Below, piece by piece: positions 53,262 through 62,552 of a stretch of DNA of 64,000 nucleotides; the stretch's first letter is position 1; each line of letters begins with the position of its first letter. The DNA is taken from NCBI RefSeq assembly GCF_900101605.1, contig NZ_FMUR01000011.1, positions 62,001-126,000 of the forward strand, given 5' to 3'. The notes below the pieces were generated by a model. The model did not search any database. It worked only from the letters and a program-made list of their open reading frames with translations, and was not told where the DNA came from. Origin of the DNA: Butyrivibrio hungatei. Its GTDB lineage: Bacteria > Bacillota > Clostridia > Lachnospirales > Lachnospiraceae. The position numbers and the translations under genes are program-made.

Positions 53262-54982
53262 ACCGCTCCCTCCTTCTTGTACTGAGAATCATATATCTCT
53301 TTATATAGCTCACAAGTTTCAAGGAGCTTATCATGTGTTCCCATTCCAACAACCGCACCATTTTCCAGTACAAGTATCTTATCACAATCATGGACAGCTG
53401 AAGTTCTCTGAGACACAATGAAAGTAGTCGGCGCATCTTTCATTTCACCGATTGCTTTTCTTAGATTCTTGTCAGTAAGGAAATCAAGCGCCGAAGCCGA
53501 GTCATCAAGAATAAGTATCTCCGGCTTTCTCACAAGTGCTCTCGCAATGGTAAGTCTCTGCCTCTGACCGCCCGAAAAATTCTTACCGCCCTGAGAAACC
53601 ATATGATCAAGTCCGTTATCTTTCCCGTCAATAATCTCTTTTGCCTGTGCAATACCAAGAGCCTCATATATCTCTTCATCAGTCGCGTCATTCTTACCCC
53701 AACGCATATTGTCTCTTACAGTACCGTGGAAAAGAACCGCTTTCTGAGGAACAATACCGATTCTCTCCCTGAGGGCATCAAGCTTATATTCCTTAACATT
53801 CCTTCCGTCTATTAAAACATTTCCTTCTCTTACATCATAAAATCTAGGGATCAGGTTGATAAGCGTAGATTTGCCGCTTCCCGTTCCACCGATTATACCG
53901 ATTCTCTCGCCTCGCTTTACAGTAAGGCTAATATGTTCCAGCGAATCTTCACTGTCGCCTTCGTAACGCATAGACACATTGTCAAAGACAACATGCTCAT
54001 CTGTTTTATCAAAAGTATCAACGCTTCCGTCACTCATTGAGGATTTAAGCTCAATAAGCTCTTGAACCCTGTTACCAGACGCGATAGACTTTGTGATCGT
54101 AAGGATAAGATTGGCAAGCTTAATAAGCTCAACGAGAATCTGTGACATATAGTTGTAAAGAGCAACAACTTCACCCTTTGTCATTTCGCCCGCTTCAACA
54201 TAGACTCCACCCTTGTAAATGAGAATCAAAAGCGCAATGTTCAAAATCGCAAATGTAACAGGATTCATAAGAGAGGAAATCCCTCCGACAAAGCTTTGCA
54301 ACTCCATGAGGTGATCATTACTCTTATGAAACTTATCTTTTTCCTCATTTTCAAGTCCAAAAGCACGGATAACCCTGACACCCGTATGATTTTCTCTTGT
54401 AAGTCTCAGAACCTTATCGAGCCTGCTTTGTATCTCGCCGTATTTGGGAATACTCCATCCCATGATCGCACCGACAACCGCAAACAATAATATTATTGTC
54501 ACAAGGAAAATAAGGGCCTGCCTTACATCAATCGTAAATGCCATTATCATTGCACCAAAGACGATGAAGGGCGATCTTAGCAAAAGTCTTATAGTGAGAT
54601 TAACTCCCTGCTGAACCTGATTGATATCACTTGTCATTCTGGTCATCATTGCAGATGTACCGATTCTGTCCATATCAGAAAACGAAAGCGACTGAATATT
54701 GTTAAAAAGAGCTCTCTTTACTTTTTTGGCAAATCCCGCCGCAGCCTTAGCCGCATAGAACTGCGCAGTTATCGCACTGACACATCCTATAACGCACAAA
54801 AGGATAAGTATCATACACATTTTTATCACATATGACTTATCCCCCGATTCGATTCCTTTATCGATCATAGCTGCGATAACAAGAGGCACCATAAGTTCAA
54901 AAGATGCCTCAAGCAGCTTAAATAAAGGTCCAAGCGCTATTTCTTTTTTGTAATCCCTAAGATATACAAGAAGCTTTTTCAT
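53258..54982 (-). CDS. ABC exporter subunit with degenerate catalytic site
   Basis: 574 residues with the same membrane-domain plus nucleotide-binding-domain layout. Walker A GGTGSGKST and signature FSGGQRQRL are normal. The Walker B carboxylate is Asp (LILDDSASALD) instead of Glu and the switch His is Gln (VSQRTS). This is the usual asymmetry of heterodimeric exporters, where one of two ATP sites does not hydrolyse. Translationally coupled to the downstream partner, and 16 bases after the rRNA methyltransferase gene. Confidence 0.94.
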   Translation of the reverse strand: MKKLLVYLRDYKKEIALGPLFKLLEASFELMVPLVIAAMIDKGIESGDKSYVIKMCMILILLCVIGCVSAITAQFYAAKAAAGFAKKVKRALFNNIQSLSFSDMDRIGTSAMMTRMTSDINQVQQGVNLTIRLLLRSPFIVFGAMIMAFTIDVRQALIFLVTIILLFAVVGAIMGWSIPKYGEIQSRLDKVLRLTRENHTGVRVIRAFGLENEEKDKFHKSNDHLMELQSFVGGISSLMNPVTFAILNIALLILIYKGGVYVEAGEMTKGEVVALYNYMSQILVELIKLANLILTITKSIASGNRVQELIELKSSMSDGSVDTFDKTDEHVVFDNVSMRYEGDSEDSLEHISLTVKRGERIGIIGGTGSGKSTLINLIPRFYDVREGNVLIDGRNVKEYKLDALRERIGIVPQKAVLFHGTVRDNMRWGKNDATDEEIYEALGIAQAKEIIDGKDNGLDHMVSQGGKNFSGGQRQRLTIARALVRKPEILILDDSASALDFLTDKNLRKAIGEMKDAPTTFIVSQRTSAVHDCDKILVLENGAVVGMGTHDKLLETCELYKEIYDSQYKKEGAV

Positions 54983-54998
54983 TCTTATACTTTTCCTT

Positions 54999-56330
54999 TT
55001 AATAATTTATCCTAAGTCCTTTAGGATAGTGATTTTTGAGCATTCCACCCGCCTCTTTGGCCCAGCCTATGCTATATCCGTCCGTCGTGATAAGACACCA
55101 CCCTTTATTTCCGCTTCGTGTTACTCTAAGCGTCTGTCCGTTCAGATATTGCTTTATATTATCATCTTCGGATGGGATTTCATAGGTGAGCTTCACATCC
55201 GACGGTTTTAAAAAAAGTGCCAGCGCATGTGAAGGTTCAAATCTATCCTTCTTAAGCGTTCCAAGATGAAGCCCCGGTCGCAAGACCTTTAATCCTTCAA
55301 AAGACGGCATATCCTTTGGAGCGATATACATCTGATCTCCGAACATGAATATAACTTTGCCTTCTAAAAGCCTGTCTATGGCATCTTTTTCAAATGTTTC
55401 ATTCAAAAAAGCATCAAGGATCTTTATCTGTTCTTTTCTTGCAGGAACTATCCTGCCACCCGGAATAAATCCGTTTTTGACAGCTACGTTTAATCCATCT
55501 CTTTTAAGAACACACAAAAAATGCCCCTCTCCCTTTACCTCATGCGGAAAGAGTCTCTTTGTCATTTCGCACTTAAAATCATCATGTCTTTCTAAAAAAG
55601 CCTCAATATTGTCTTCATTTTCTTCCCTTGAGAACGTACATGTTGAATATACAAGTGTTCCTCCGGGAACAAGCATCTCAGCGGCATTATCAAGTATCTC
55701 CGCCTGTCTCTTAGCGCAAAGAAGGACATTTTCTTCGCTCCATTCATCGGCGGCATTATCATTTTTCCTAAACATGCCTTCGCCCGAACAAGGAGCATCC
55801 ACAAGTATTTTATCAAAATAGCTGCTAAAATATCCTGCTAAATGTTCCGATGTCTCATTTAAGACCATGGCATTCTCTATGCCAAGTCGCTCTATATTCA
55901 AAGACAGAATCTTTGCTCTGTCTCTATTTATCTCATTTGTGATCAAAAGACCTTTTCCATCAAGTTTGCAAGCAATCTGAGTGGATTTACCGCCGGGCGC
56001 GGCGCACAGATCAAGAATCTTCTCCCCCGGTTTCGGGTCAAGATAATGGACAGGTGCCATTGCACTAGGCTCCTGAATATAATAAAGCCCGGCTTCATGA
56101 TAAGGATGTTTTCCGGGCGTAAAAGAGGCGTCATAATAAAACCCTGTCTCCTCCCACGGAACCTGCTCTGTGATACATTCGAACTCATCCTTAAAGTCAC
56201 CTTTTACTTTTAATGTATTAAGTCTTAAAGCATGATACCTGTTATCTGCTTCAAATGCCTCAATAAAACGCTCATAATCTTCTTCTCCCAGAAGATCTTT
56301 CATTCTGTTTTTAAATTCAACCGGCAACAT
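54999..56330 (-). CDS. NOL1/NOP2/Sun-family rRNA cytosine-C5 methyltransferase (RsmF-like)
   Basis: 443 residues. The SAM-binding core (about 75-290) has LDLCAAPGGKST, LVDAPCSGEGMFRK and the catalytic cysteine motif STCTFS, defining 16S rRNA m5C methyltransferases. A C-terminal extension (about 300-443) with the pattern HLGTLKKDRFEPSHALALFL is as in RsmF/YebU-type enzymes. GGAG lies twelve bases before the ATG. It leads the ABC exporter genes, probably as an operon, without functional connection that I can see. Confidence 0.92.
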   Translation of the reverse strand: MLPVEFKNRMKDLLGEEDYERFIEAFEADNRYHALRLNTLKVKGDFKDEFECITEQVPWEETGFYYDASFTPGKHPYHEAGLYYIQEPSAMAPVHYLDPKPGEKILDLCAAPGGKSTQIACKLDGKGLLITNEINRDRAKILSLNIERLGIENAMVLNETSEHLAGYFSSYFDKILVDAPCSGEGMFRKNDNAADEWSEENVLLCAKRQAEILDNAAEMLVPGGTLVYSTCTFSREENEDNIEAFLERHDDFKCEMTKRLFPHEVKGEGHFLCVLKRDGLNVAVKNGFIPGGRIVPARKEQIKILDAFLNETFEKDAIDRLLEGKVIFMFGDQMYIAPKDMPSFEGLKVLRPGLHLGTLKKDRFEPSHALALFLKPSDVKLTYEIPSEDDNIKQYLNGQTLRVTRSGNKGWCLITTDGYSIGWAKEAGGMLKNHYPKGLRINY

Positions 56331-56387
56331 ATTAAATCAATTCTCCTAAATCAAATAACCGGAAAGCCAAAGAGTTTCCTATTATTT

Positions 56388-56423
56388 AAAAAGAGGCTAT
56401 CTTGCTTTCGCAAAATAGCCTCT
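56388..56423 (-). terminator. Intrinsic terminator of rny
   Basis: On the minus strand a 14-bp stem (AGAGGCTATTTTGC/GCAAGATAGCCTCT, one G-T pair) with a GAAA tetraloop ends in TTTTT. Confidence 0.92.
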
Positions 56424-56459
56424 CCACTACATTTACCCAATAATAGTTCAGAAACAGGA

Positions 56460-58004
56460 TTACTTAGCGTAATCAGTTGCTCTACTCTCTCTTATGATAT
56501 TAACCTTAATCTGTCCGGGATATTCCATTTCATCCTCAATCTTCTTAGCAATATCACGAGCCATGAGTATCATGTCTGAATCTGAAACCTGCTCAGGAAC
56601 AACCATTACTCTGACTTCTCTGCCGGCTTGAATAGCGAAAGAGTGATCAACACCCTTAAAGCTATTGGTAATATCTTCGAGTTCTTTAAGTCTAGATGTG
56701 TAAGTTTCAAGAGTTTCTCTTCTTGCTCCGGGTCTTGCTGACGAAATTGTATCGGCAGCCTGAACAAGGATAGCAATAAGTGACTGTGGCTCAACATCAC
56801 CATGATGAGCTTCTACTGCGTTAATAACAGTCTGTGATTCCTTGTACTTTCTACAGATATCAACACCAAGCTGAATATGTGAGCCCTCAAGCTCATGATC
56901 GACAGCTTTTCCAATATCATGCAAAAGTCCTGCTCTCTTAGCAACTCTGACATCGAGACCAAGTTCCGATGCCAAAAGTCCACATAACTGAGCAACCTCT
57001 ACAGAATGTTTCAAGCAGTTCTGGCCGTAACTTGTTCTGAATTTCATACGACCGAGAATCTTGATAACTTCCGGGTGGAGGCCGTGAACACCGGCTTCAA
57101 TAGCAGCATTTTCACCTTCTTCTTTGATCTTGGCAGCAACTTCCTTCTGTGCCTTCTCAACCATCTCTTCGATTCTGGCAGGATGAATACGACCATCAAC
57201 GATCAACTTCTCCAGTGCTATGCGTGCAACCTCGCGGCGAATGGGATCAAATCCCGAAATAACTACGGCTTCAGGTGTGTCATCAATAATGAGATCGACA
57301 CCTGTCATTGTCTCGAGAGTTCTGATATTTCTACCCTCTCGACCGATGATTCTACCCTTCATCTCATCATTCGGAAGCTGAACAACCGAAATTGTTGTTT
57401 CGGAGACGTGATCGGCGGCACAACGCTGAATCGCGTTTACAACGATTTCTTTAGCTTTCTTATCAGCTTCTTCCTTAGCCTCAGCTTCCATGGTCTTAAT
57501 CATGACAGCTGACTCATGTTTTACATCATCTTCGACAATTTTCAAAAGATACTCTTTAGCCTGCTCGGAGGTTAAGCCAGAGATTTTCTCAAGTTCCTGT
57601 ACCCTCTGTTCGTTAAGCTTAGTAACCTCTTCATTCTTCTTGTTTAAAGCGTCCTCTCTCGCATTTAAACTTTGCTCTTTCCTTTCGATCGCTTCAGATC
57701 GTTTCTCGACGTTTTCCTCTTTCTGCTGAATACGCCTCTCTGTACGCTGGACTTCATTTCTTCTGTCTCGTACTTCTTTCTCGAGTTCATTACGTGTTTT
57801 AAGTGCCTCTTCCTTTACTTCAAGAAGTTTCTCACGCTTCGTTTCTTCGGCAGTCTTGAGTGCTTCGTCAATAATTTTTCTTGCCCTCTCTTCAGCGCTT
57901 CCGATTTTTTCTTCTGTTACCTTTTTCTGATATGCAGACGAAACAATCCAAGTTAAAATCGCAGAAAGAACAAGAGTTACTGCTGCAACTATAACAGTAG
58001 TCAT
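56460..58004 (-). CDS. rny: Ribonuclease Y
   Basis: 514 residues. RNase Y is the membrane-bound endonuclease that starts mRNA decay in Firmicutes. It has one N-terminal membrane helix (3-24), a long Glu/Lys/Arg-rich coiled coil (about 30-200), a KH RNA-binding domain ([12 protein letters not shown] near 220) and a C-terminal HD domain ([20 protein letters not shown]). All elements are present. The Shine-Dalgarno sequence lies inside a small hairpin (58008-58020), which may modulate translation. Confidence 0.97.
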   Translation of the reverse strand: MTTVIVAAVTLVLSAILTWIVSSAYQKKVTEEKIGSAEERARKIIDEALKTAEETKREKLLEVKEEALKTRNELEKEVRDRRNEVQRTERRIQQKEENVEKRSEAIERKEQSLNAREDALNKKNEEVTKLNEQRVQELEKISGLTSEQAKEYLLKIVEDDVKHESAVMIKTMEAEAKEEADKKAKEIVVNAIQRCAADHVSETTISVVQLPNDEMKGRIIGREGRNIRTLETMTGVDLIIDDTPEAVVISGFDPIRREVARIALEKLIVDGRIHPARIEEMVEKAQKEVAAKIKEEGENAAIEAGVHGLHPEVIKILGRMKFRTSYGQNCLKHSVEVAQLCGLLASELGLDVRVAKRAGLLHDIGKAVDHELEGSHIQLGVDICRKYKESQTVINAVEAHHGDVEPQSLIAILVQAADTISSARPGARRETLETYTSRLKELEDITNSFKGVDHSFAIQAGREVRVMVVPEQVSDSDMILMARDIAKKIEDEMEYPGQIKVNIIRESRATDYAK

Positions 58005-58007
58005 TAC

Positions 58008-58020
58008 AGGAGCACCTCCT
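58008..58020 (-). promoter_or_regulatory. Hairpin sequestering the rny ribosome binding site
   Basis: On the minus strand AGGAGGTGCTCCT lies four bases before the ATG. The Shine-Dalgarno AGGAGG is part of a 5-bp stem AGGAG/CTCCT with a three-base loop, so it may be partly masked. Confidence 0.4.
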
Positions 58021-58123
58021 TATTCAATTTTCATTGTACAATATTTTGTATAGTGCACAAAAAAAATGCACACTTAAATACAATTTTACAACACTTAAAT
58101 TTTACATTCTATAAAACGCAGTG

Positions 58124-58741
58124 TCAAGTTATTCCGCTATCCATAGCCTTTTTAATCGTTGAAATGTCATATCCGCGTCTCATCAGAAAGGCAATAAGTT
58201 TCTGTTTTTCTTTATGGTCAATCGTTTGCGCATCATATTTTTTCTTGATAAGGAGTTGTCTGATCTGAATAATCTCATTTTCATCACCGCTCTCAGAATA
58301 CAATTCTTCAAGCTTATTAAGGATAATATCCTTAGAAATCCCCTTATTCATGAGATCCATGATAATCCTGTTTCTGCTTCTTCCGGACATATGATAATTT
58401 ATGTAATCTTCCGCATATCTCTCATCATCTACGTATCTGTATGATTTAACATAATCTATCGCAGTATCTATGCAGTCCTGCGGATACATTCCATCAGAAA
58501 GCTTATCTCTCAGCTGCTTTTCTGTATAATCTCTTTTTTGCAGTAAATTCATAGCGCGGAGCTTCGCTCTTTTGGGCAGAAGTCCGCACTCAATCTCATT
58601 GTATTTATCTTCGGAAAGCTCATTTCCGACTTTGATATCAAAATCCCTGAGCTCACCGTTATATAAAACAAAAGCAAATTCTCCGTCTATGAATACTTTG
58701 GATCTCTTTTTATCCAATGCACATATATCTGAAACGATCAT
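58124..58741 (-). CDS. recX: RecA regulatory protein RecX
   Basis: 205 residues. RecX binds RecA filaments and modulates recombination. Helical three-helix repeats typical of the family are visible (AMNLLQKRDYTEKQLRDKL, then YRYVDDERYAEDYI and RGYDISTIKKAM). An N-terminal 50-residue extension, as in other Firmicutes, is present. It shares one base with the recA stop (TAATG), so recA and recX are co-translated under SOS control. Confidence 0.95.
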   Translation of the reverse strand: MIVSDICALDKKRSKVFIDGEFAFVLYNGELRDFDIKVGNELSEDKYNEIECGLLPKRAKLRAMNLLQKRDYTEKQLRDKLSDGMYPQDCIDTAIDYVKSYRYVDDERYAEDYINYHMSGRSRNRIIMDLMNKGISKDIILNKLEELYSESGDENEIIQIRQLLIKKKYDAQTIDHKEKQKLIAFLMRRGYDISTIKKAMDSGIT

Positions 58742-59802
58742 TATTTCGCTGCCTTAGTCTTCTTAGGTGCCGGTTCGTCTGCTGCTTTATCTGATGCAGA
58801 TACATTGACCGGAAGGTTATAATATGCTCTTACCTTAGCATCGATATCCGTAAGGATCTCCGGATTGTTTTCAAGATACAGCTTTGCATTCTCGCGTCCC
58901 TGTCCGATCTTCTCGCCATTGTACTGATACCATGCACCGCTCTTGTTGACAATGTCCACACTTGCTGCAAGATCAAGAATATCTCCTGTCCTTGAGATTC
59001 CCTTGCCGAACATAATATCAAACTCTGCCTCTTTGAAAGGAGGAGCGATCTTATTCTTAACAACCTTAACTCTTGTTCTGTTACCTGTATTCTCACCGTT
59101 CTGCTTGATTGCTTCGATACGACGAACATCCATACGTACGGATGAATAGAACTTTAGCGCACGTCCGCCTGTTGTTGTCTCAGGATTACCGAACATAACG
59201 CCAACCTTCTCTCTGAGCTGGTTGATGAAAATAACCGTACAGTTTGACTTGCTGATAACTGCAGTAAGCTTACGAAGTGCCTGAGACATAAGTCTTGCCT
59301 GAAGTCCGACATGAGAATCTCCCATATCGCCGTCAATCTCTGCCTTGGGAACAAGCGCAGCAACAGAGTCGACAACAACTATATCAATAGCACCGGAACG
59401 AACCATTGTCTCTGTGATCTCAAGAGCCTGCTCACCGCTGTCCGGCTGTGAAATATAAAGATTGTCAACATCAACGCCTATATTCTTTGCATATACAGGA
59501 TCAAGAGCATGCTCAGCATCGATAAATCCTGCAATGCCGCCTCTCTTCTGAACTTCCGCGATCATGTGAAGTGTGACTGTTGTCTTACCACTTGACTCAG
59601 GTCCGTATATCTCAACAATTCTTCCCTTAGGGATTCCGCCAAGTCCGAGCGCGATATCAAGGCTGAGTGAACCTGTGGGAATTGTCTCTATATTCATAGT
59701 GTCTGATGAATCACCAAGCTTCATGACAGCACCTTTACCAAACTGCTTCTCAATCTGACCAAGTGCTGCTTCAAGTGCTTTTTGTTTTTCTTCTCTCTCC
59801 AT
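58741..59802 (-). CDS. recA: Recombinase RecA
   Basis: 353 residues. RecA forms filaments on single-stranded DNA, drives strand exchange and triggers LexA self-cleavage. Walker A is GPESSGKTT (near residue 67), Walker [12 protein letters not shown], and the DNA loops [20 protein letters not shown] are complete. The C-terminal tail is Ala/Lys-rich. AAGGAG precedes the ATG. Its promoter carries two LexA boxes. Confidence 0.99.
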   Translation of the reverse strand: MEREEKQKALEAALGQIEKQFGKGAVMKLGDSSDTMNIETIPTGSLSLDIALGLGGIPKGRIVEIYGPESSGKTTVTLHMIAEVQKRGGIAGFIDAEHALDPVYAKNIGVDVDNLYISQPDSGEQALEITETMVRSGAIDIVVVDSVAALVPKAEIDGDMGDSHVGLQARLMSQALRKLTAVISKSNCTVIFINQLREKVGVMFGNPETTTGGRALKFYSSVRMDVRRIEAIKQNGENTGNRTRVKVVKNKIAPPFKEAEFDIMFGKGISRTGDILDLAASVDIVNKSGAWYQYNGEKIGQGRENAKLYLENNPEILTDIDAKVRAYYNLPVNVSASDKAADEPAPKKTKAAK

Positions 59803-59819
59803 ACGAGTCTCCTTTTCTA

Positions 59820-59872
59820 GAACATCTGTTCTATCTGAAAATTATAATAAAACAAACATTCGTTCATGTCAA
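59820..59872 (-). promoter_or_regulatory. recA promoter with two SOS (LexA) boxes
   Basis: On the minus strand TTGACA (59867-59872) and TATTAT (59844-59849) are 17 bases apart. GAACGAATGTTT (59854-59865) fills the spacer, and a perfect GAACAGATGTTC (59820-59831) sits just downstream of the start point. Both match the Gram-positive LexA pattern GAAC-N4-GTTC. Confidence 0.88.
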
Positions 59873-59991
59873 TAATTTAATTTTTGAATATTTAATTTTT
59901 CTTTTTTGGAATCTATGACGAAAATGCCATTATATAGGCTCACATCCAATAATGAACCCAATGAAACAAAAAAAATCCCCGAAAACATACA

Positions 59992-60024
59992 CAAGTCATT
60001 GTTCCCAGACGGAACAATGACTTG
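59992..60024. terminator. Strong hairpin after the J-domain gene, possible terminator
   Basis: A perfect 14-bp stem CAAGTCATTGTTCC/GGAACAATGACTTG with a five-base loop. No T-run is immediately adjacent. On the minus strand a run of eight T begins about 18 bases later, so termination there is plausible but atypical. Confidence 0.5.
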
Positions 60025-60080
60025 GTTATATTATCATATATTACGATAACTAACAACTTAAGATTTTATGAAGATTGTAT

Positions 60081-60617
60081 TCAGTTGATCATGCTGACGT
60101 CGTAGCGTCTGCACAATTCGCTGTACTCCTGATTGATAAGCTGAACCATATCCTGATCTCCGCTTATGTTATCGGGATGAAACATCTTCATCAGATCTTT
60201 ATATCTCTTTTTAAGAGCAAGCGCACTGTTGACACCTCTGAAAAGGCAGTCAACCGCATCATACTCAATCTCGCGCTGGTAAGTTCTCTCCCTCTCAAGT
60301 CTGACAAACTCACTCTGCAACTTTTTCTTGTCGTTGTTAAGCTGATCAAAGCCATTATTAAGAATTTTGAGTCTCTGCTCAAAAAGTGCCTGATCGTTAT
60401 CAAGGCGTTTTGTTGCTGTTTCAAGCTTCCTCTCTGCCGCATCAACTCTGTTCTTAAAAGAAATCTCGTCAGCTTCGAGTCGTGCGTAGCGGTCCGAAAG
60501 GGAACTTTCCTGATTCTCCAGTCTTACGCTTTCTTTAAAAAGCCAAAGCCTGAGTTCCGAAAGTTCATCTTTTGTCCCGTTAAGAATAATGTCTTCAATG
60601 TCTCTCTTTTTTTCCAT
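60081..60617 (-). CDS. Coiled-coil protein with C-terminal J-domain-like segment
   Basis: 178 residues, soluble. Residues about 25-115 are a Leu/Glu/Arg-rich coiled coil. The last 45 residues resemble helices II and III of a J domain around HPD (147-149): KKRYKDLMKMFHPDN, then INQEYSELCRRY. J domains stimulate DnaK, but normal DnaJ proteins carry this domain at the N-terminus. AGGGGGG precedes the ATG, followed downstream by the recA region. The gene precedes no known chaperone; a DnaK-recruiting adaptor is a reasonable guess. Confidence 0.75.
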   Translation of the reverse strand: MEKKRDIEDIILNGTKDELSELRLWLFKESVRLENQESSLSDRYARLEADEISFKNRVDAAERKLETATKRLDNDQALFEQRLKILNNGFDQLNNDKKKLQSEFVRLERERTYQREIEYDAVDCLFRGVNSALALKKRYKDLMKMFHPDNISGDQDMVQLINQEYSELCRRYDVSMIN

Positions 60618-60639
60618 TAGGACCCCCCTAGCCTAAGAC

Positions 60640-61041
60640 TTACTCTTCCTTGTCCTTATCCTCAGGAAAAGCAATGTCTACTGCCGTGTTATCATCCATC
60701 ATGTTCTCTTCTTTTTTGGAAAAACGATCCACAATATCAGGCACGAGATCAAAAACCTTCGTCACAAGATCCTGGTTCTTGATATTAACTAGTTTAGTAG
60801 ATCCATCCTTGATCACCAATACGGCACTTGGCGACATCTTTGCACAAAATCCGCCGGCTCCGCCGTTCTTCTTGTCAGCGTCACTGGAGCCTGCTCCAAC
60901 ACCGAAAGATACGTCGACAAGTGGTAAGATCACTGTGTCATCAACCTTAGTAGCCTCCCCTACGACAGTCTTTGTCGCAAGAATTGAATTCATACCTTTA
61001 AGCAGCGAGTCAACCACGCCGCCAAAATTGTTGTCTCCCAT
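60640..61041 (-). CDS. ytfJ: GerW/YtfJ family protein
   Basis: 133 residues. The Gly-rich region FGVGAGSSDADKKNGGAGGF and SPSAVLVIKDG are hallmarks of the YtfJ/GerW family, a spore-associated protein in Bacillus needed for germination with some germinants. In many clostridia including non-sporulating lineages it sits next to DUF2953 (YtfI), as here. GGAGG precedes the ATG. Whether this organism sporulates cannot be told from the window. Confidence 0.92.
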   Translation of the reverse strand: MGDNNFGGVVDSLLKGMNSILATKTVVGEATKVDDTVILPLVDVSFGVGAGSSDADKKNGGAGGFCAKMSPSAVLVIKDGSTKLVNIKNQDLVTKVFDLVPDIVDRFSKKEENMMDDNTAVDIAFPEDKDKEE

Positions 61042-61069
61042 TTACTCCTCCGGGTGATAAAGAATTGCC

Positions 61070-62077
61070 TCATGAATTCATTATCTTCTTGAATCTGTTT
61101 ATGACTTTCTTTACATCCTTGTTAAAATAACAAACAGCAACACAATATATAACCGTAAATACAGTTATATGCCCCTTAAGATCCAGATCCACACCGAGCG
61201 CCCTGTTCTCAAAATCAGGTGTGAACTTGATCTTGTCATATAAAACCGGATACAAAACTCCGTATACAGACATAAGTTCCGCTTCCGTAGCGGGATCTCC
61301 CAATCCAACATATAATTCTATATTGCTCTTATCGGGAAGGATCATTTTTAAAAGTCGTGTCAGCTTGTCCTTAACAAGACTGTAAGCTCTCTTGAAAATA
61401 TCATTTTCCAGAGTATTTTTTATCATTCTTATCTTATCACAAACTCTAGATATTGTATATTGATTTTTTTCAAACACATGTTTTGGCTTTTTAATCAGCT
61501 CCAAAGCTGTATTTGCAACCTTTTTAAGCTTGTCGAAAAAAGTGTCCTTATCTTCGTCTTCGTTTTTTTCTTCTGTTATTTCACTATCTTTTTGATTTAA
61601 TTCCGTAATATTGTTTTCTATATGTTCACTCAAAGATGTATTTTCGTCTTTAAAGCTCTCTTTTTTATTAACAAACTCCTCGCAGAAAATAATTCCGTTC
61701 TCAGCCTCCGGATTTTCTTTGGTGCCGTTCCCGTCCCTGTTTTTCTTTTTATCTGCCCCGTCATCCGCCTTGTTTCCGAATTTTCGCGGAAAAATCTTTA
61801 CACCGAGCACTCTTATGACAAACTCGGTCCCTTTAGGATTCGGATAAAAAAATTTTCCCGAAAGCACATGTAAGAGCCATGAAAACTTCACCGACAAAAA
61901 AGCTTTATCCTTATCAAAGCCCTCCCCTTCGGCAAATACAGTCTTGGGATAATTTCCTTTTATCCTGTATCTTACGGGAACAAAAAGGACCAGCAAGACC
62001 AGCAATATAGCAATAAGAAGTAAGACTGCCAGCACAATGCCGACCACTTTCAATACCGATAAAAAAACCGCCAACAT
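61070..62077 (-). CDS. DUF2953 (YtfI-like) membrane protein
   Basis: 335 residues: an N-terminal membrane helix (about 10-32), the strand VPVRYRIKGNY, a charged Lys/Glu/Asp-rich linker (about 105-175), and a C-terminal part with ELYVGLGDPATEAELMSVYG, the conserved block of DUF2953. It is 28 bases upstream of ytfJ, the usual ytfI-ytfJ pairing. The molecular role is not established; a function at the forespore or cell membrane together with YtfJ is suggested by co-occurrence. Confidence 0.88.
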   Translation of the reverse strand: MLAVFLSVLKVVGIVLAVLLLIAILLVLLVLFVPVRYRIKGNYPKTVFAEGEGFDKDKAFLSVKFSWLLHVLSGKFFYPNPKGTEFVIRVLGVKIFPRKFGNKADDGADKKKNRDGNGTKENPEAENGIIFCEEFVNKKESFKDENTSLSEHIENNITELNQKDSEITEEKNEDEDKDTFFDKLKKVANTALELIKKPKHVFEKNQYTISRVCDKIRMIKNTLENDIFKRAYSLVKDKLTRLLKMILPDKSNIELYVGLGDPATEAELMSVYGVLYPVLYDKIKFTPDFENRALGVDLDLKGHITVFTVIYCVAVCYFNKDVKKVINRFKKIMNS

Positions 62078-62094
62078 AAACTTCTCCGTTTAAA

Positions 62095-62421
62095 TTATTT
62101 TTTGTCCAGATAATCCAAAAGTTTCCCCGGCTTCCCCACTTTCTGCGCCTCATCGGAAATTCTGATGACTATATCGATCGCCTCGGAATACCCCGACGCA
62201 ATCCCATATATGTATGCCGGATGTTCTTTATAATAATCCTGGGATAAAAAAGCACTGTGAATGATCTCAAGCTGATCCGATCCGTTCGTAGCCCTCACCA
62301 CGCAAAAAATTGTGAGCTGCTTCTTGTTGTGACAAAGGCGCCACTTGATCATGCTCTTGTTTCTGATCGTTTCATCCCAGTACAGATTCTTATAAAATTT
62401 ACAGGATGCATTTTTTGTCAT
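62095..62421 (-). CDS. Conserved small protein of unknown function
   Basis: 108 residues, soluble, starting MTKNASCKFYKNLYWDE. The sequence has a mixed alpha/beta look with KWRLCHNKKQLTIFCVVRAT and ASGYSEAIDIVIRISDEA. I do not recognise a characterised family, though similar small proteins seem frequent in Lachnospiraceae. The ATG at 62421 is preferred because GGGAG lies upstream; two longer starts are possible. It precedes the ytfI-like gene by 17 bases and is probably in the same transcript. Confidence 0.65.
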   Translation of the reverse strand: MTKNASCKFYKNLYWDETIRNKSMIKWRLCHNKKQLTIFCVVRATNGSDQLEIIHSAFLSQDYYKEHPAYIYGIASGYSEAIDIVIRISDEAQKVGKPGKLLDYLDKK

Positions 62422-62552
62422 AAAAATTGAAGCTCCCATAGATAAATAAATTGACCTTAATAACACGAAAAAGTATATTATTATTAAGCGCTCTCAAATC
62501 TTTATTATTTTATCATAAGGAGGGCGTTTATGGAATTACGGAGGTCCCTTAA

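Noticed and set aside
53258..54982. Broken ABC transporter because of Asp for Glu and Gln for His in the ATP site
   Set aside because: This asymmetry is normal for heterodimeric exporters; the other subunit has the intact residues.
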